A DNA stretch of 49,035 bases from Actinomadura rubrisoli (GTDB lineage Bacteria > Actinomycetota > Actinomycetes > Streptosporangiales > Streptosporangiaceae). Location: assembly GCF_004349215.1 (NCBI RefSeq), contig NZ_SMKU01000023.1, forward strand, positions 1-49,035, in the 5' to 3' direction. Shown here in pieces: positions 48,466 through 49,035 of this stretch (its first letter is position 1; the number at the start of each line of letters is the position of its first letter). The notes below the pieces were generated by a model. The model was given only the letters and a program-made list of their open reading frames with translations. It was not told the origin of the DNA and did not search any database. Made by a program: the position numbers and the translations under genes.

Positions 48466-48837
48466 ATGCCTGTCCGACCCTGGAGTCCCGAGGACCTTGG
48501 GCGTCCCACGGACGGGACCTGGGCGGACGTGGCCTTCGGGCTGGGCGAGATGTACGAGCGGGCGGGCGACCTGGAGTCGGCCGCCGACTGGTACCGGCGC
48601 GCCGCGGAGTCCGACCGCGCCGACGCGGCCCTGCGCCTCGGCGCCGTCCTCGGCCGCATGGCCGACGCGAGCCGCGCCGACGACTCCGCCGAGGACCTGC
48701 TGGCCGAGGCCACCCGCTGGCTCAGCGGCGCCCAGGACACCAGCACCCCCGACGCCATCGAGCTCATCACCGACATGCTCAACCGGCACCAGCGGCAGGC
48801 GGCGCGCCGCGGCCTGGAGCCCGCCCCCACCTGCTGA
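48466..48837 (+). CDS. Small TPR/Sel1-like repeat protein
   Basis: 123-aa soluble helical protein. VAFGLGEMYERAGDLESAADWYRRAAESDRADAALRLGAVL (about 22-62) is one and a half tetratricopeptide-like units. A less regular helical end follows (TPDAIELITDMLNRHQRQAARR). GGAG lies nine bases before the ATG. The function is unknown. Its last 73 bases are repeated downstream at 48942. Confidence 0.75.
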   Translation: MPVRPWSPEDLGRPTDGTWADVAFGLGEMYERAGDLESAADWYRRAAESDRADAALRLGAVLGRMADASRADDSAEDLLAEATRWLSGAQDTSTPDAIELITDMLNRHQRQAARRGLEPAPTC

Positions 48838-48858
48838 CGGCGGCATTCCCTCCGTATC
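48765..48858 (+). repeat. 94-bp direct repeat, copy 1
   Basis: Identical to 48942-49035. It covers the 3' end of the TPR-like gene and 21 bases beyond its stop codon. Confidence 0.95.
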
Positions 48859-48925
48859 CGTACGAACCGAACGGCGCCGCCCGTCGTCGGACTCCATGAG
48901 ATCGACGACAGTGGAGGGTGACGAG

Positions 48926-49035
48926 TTGAGCGGCGAGGAGACATCACCGACATGCTCAACCGGCACCAGCGGCAGGCGGCGCGCCGCGGCCTGGAGCCCG
49001 CCCCCACCTGCTGACGGCGGCATTCCCTCCGTATC
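48926..49035 (+). CDS. Possible gene start running into repeat
   Basis: A TTG start with GGAGGGTG six bases upstream begins MSGEETSP and stays open to the window edge. After five codons it enters the repeat in a different frame from the TPR gene, giving an improbable Arg/Ala/Pro-rich sequence. The first codons may be those of a genuine gene, with the rest an assembly or duplication product. Confidence 0.3.
   Translation, partial: MSGEETSPTCSTGTSGRRRAAAWSPPPPADGGIPSV
48942..49035 (+). repeat. 94-bp direct repeat, copy 2, cut by window end
   Basis: Identical to 48765-48858 at an offset of 177 bp and still matching at the last base, so the true length is unknown. It interrupts a reading frame that begins at 48926. 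Confidence 0.95.

Overview
The window is chromosomal DNA of a very GC-rich actinomycete. The evidence is frequent GTG/TTG starts, promoters that place the start codon at or next to the transcription start, an F420-type luciferase-like oxidoreductase, an actinobacterial-style LigA, and conserved actinomycete gene order (sulfurtransferase genes, ligA, gatCAB, ilvBNC-serA, leuB-ilvE-cimA). A Thermomonosporaceae/Streptosporangiales-type genome is a reasonable inference, but I cannot fix the genus.

Layout. 1-7.3 kb: the tail of a membrane protein; etfBA behind an operator-like promoter; then, on the minus strand, a DUF72 protein, a membrane Ser/Thr kinase, an MFS transporter and its TetR regulator. 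7.4-16.2 kb: an IscS-like cysteine desulfurase, a DUF1206 membrane protein, a hypothetical protein, mnmA, a 168-bp MITE-like insertion, an LLM-type oxidoreductase, a short MetE-like protein and ligA. 16.4-27.5 kb: two membrane GGDEF-EAL proteins flank gatCAB, a Uma2-type protein and a lipoprotein sugar dehydrogenase. 27.5-31 kb: ilvB-ilvN-ilvC behind a leader-peptide attenuator. 31-38 kb: an orphan domain protein, a PadR/ABC/FtsX export operon and a DUF2079 membrane protein. 38-41 kb: a divergent thymidylate-synthase-fold protein and serA. 40.7-41.2 kb: an isolated unit with a leader peptide and a 47-aa small protein. 41.2-43.3 kb: an FhuF-like Fe-S protein, and cbtBA cobalt transport under a cobalamin riboswitch. 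43.3-47.5 kb: leuB, ilvE and cimA, with cimA behind its own attenuator. 47.5-49 kb: a small GNAT, an IsdG/MhuD-like haem monooxygenase and a TPR-like protein, then a 94-bp repeat running off the window end.

The most interesting structure is a branched-chain amino acid (BCAA) regulon that can be read directly from the DNA. A 19-bp dyad, CGTCYCR-N5-YGAGACG, lies upstream of ilvB, leuB, cimA and the isolated 47-aa small-protein unit. Its centre sits 47, 37, 37 and 47 bp from the first base of the proposed -10 element at ilvB, leuB, cimA and the small-protein unit. Three of these four units also encode a leader peptide rich in Ile/Leu/Val whose last codons form one arm of a 10-bp stem. The small protein therefore looks like an unrecognised member of the BCAA regulon. 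Other signals are three PadR-type dyads over a start codon, a thymidylate-synthase-like protein without the paired phosphate-binding arginines, and a MITE inserted exactly at a promoter -10.
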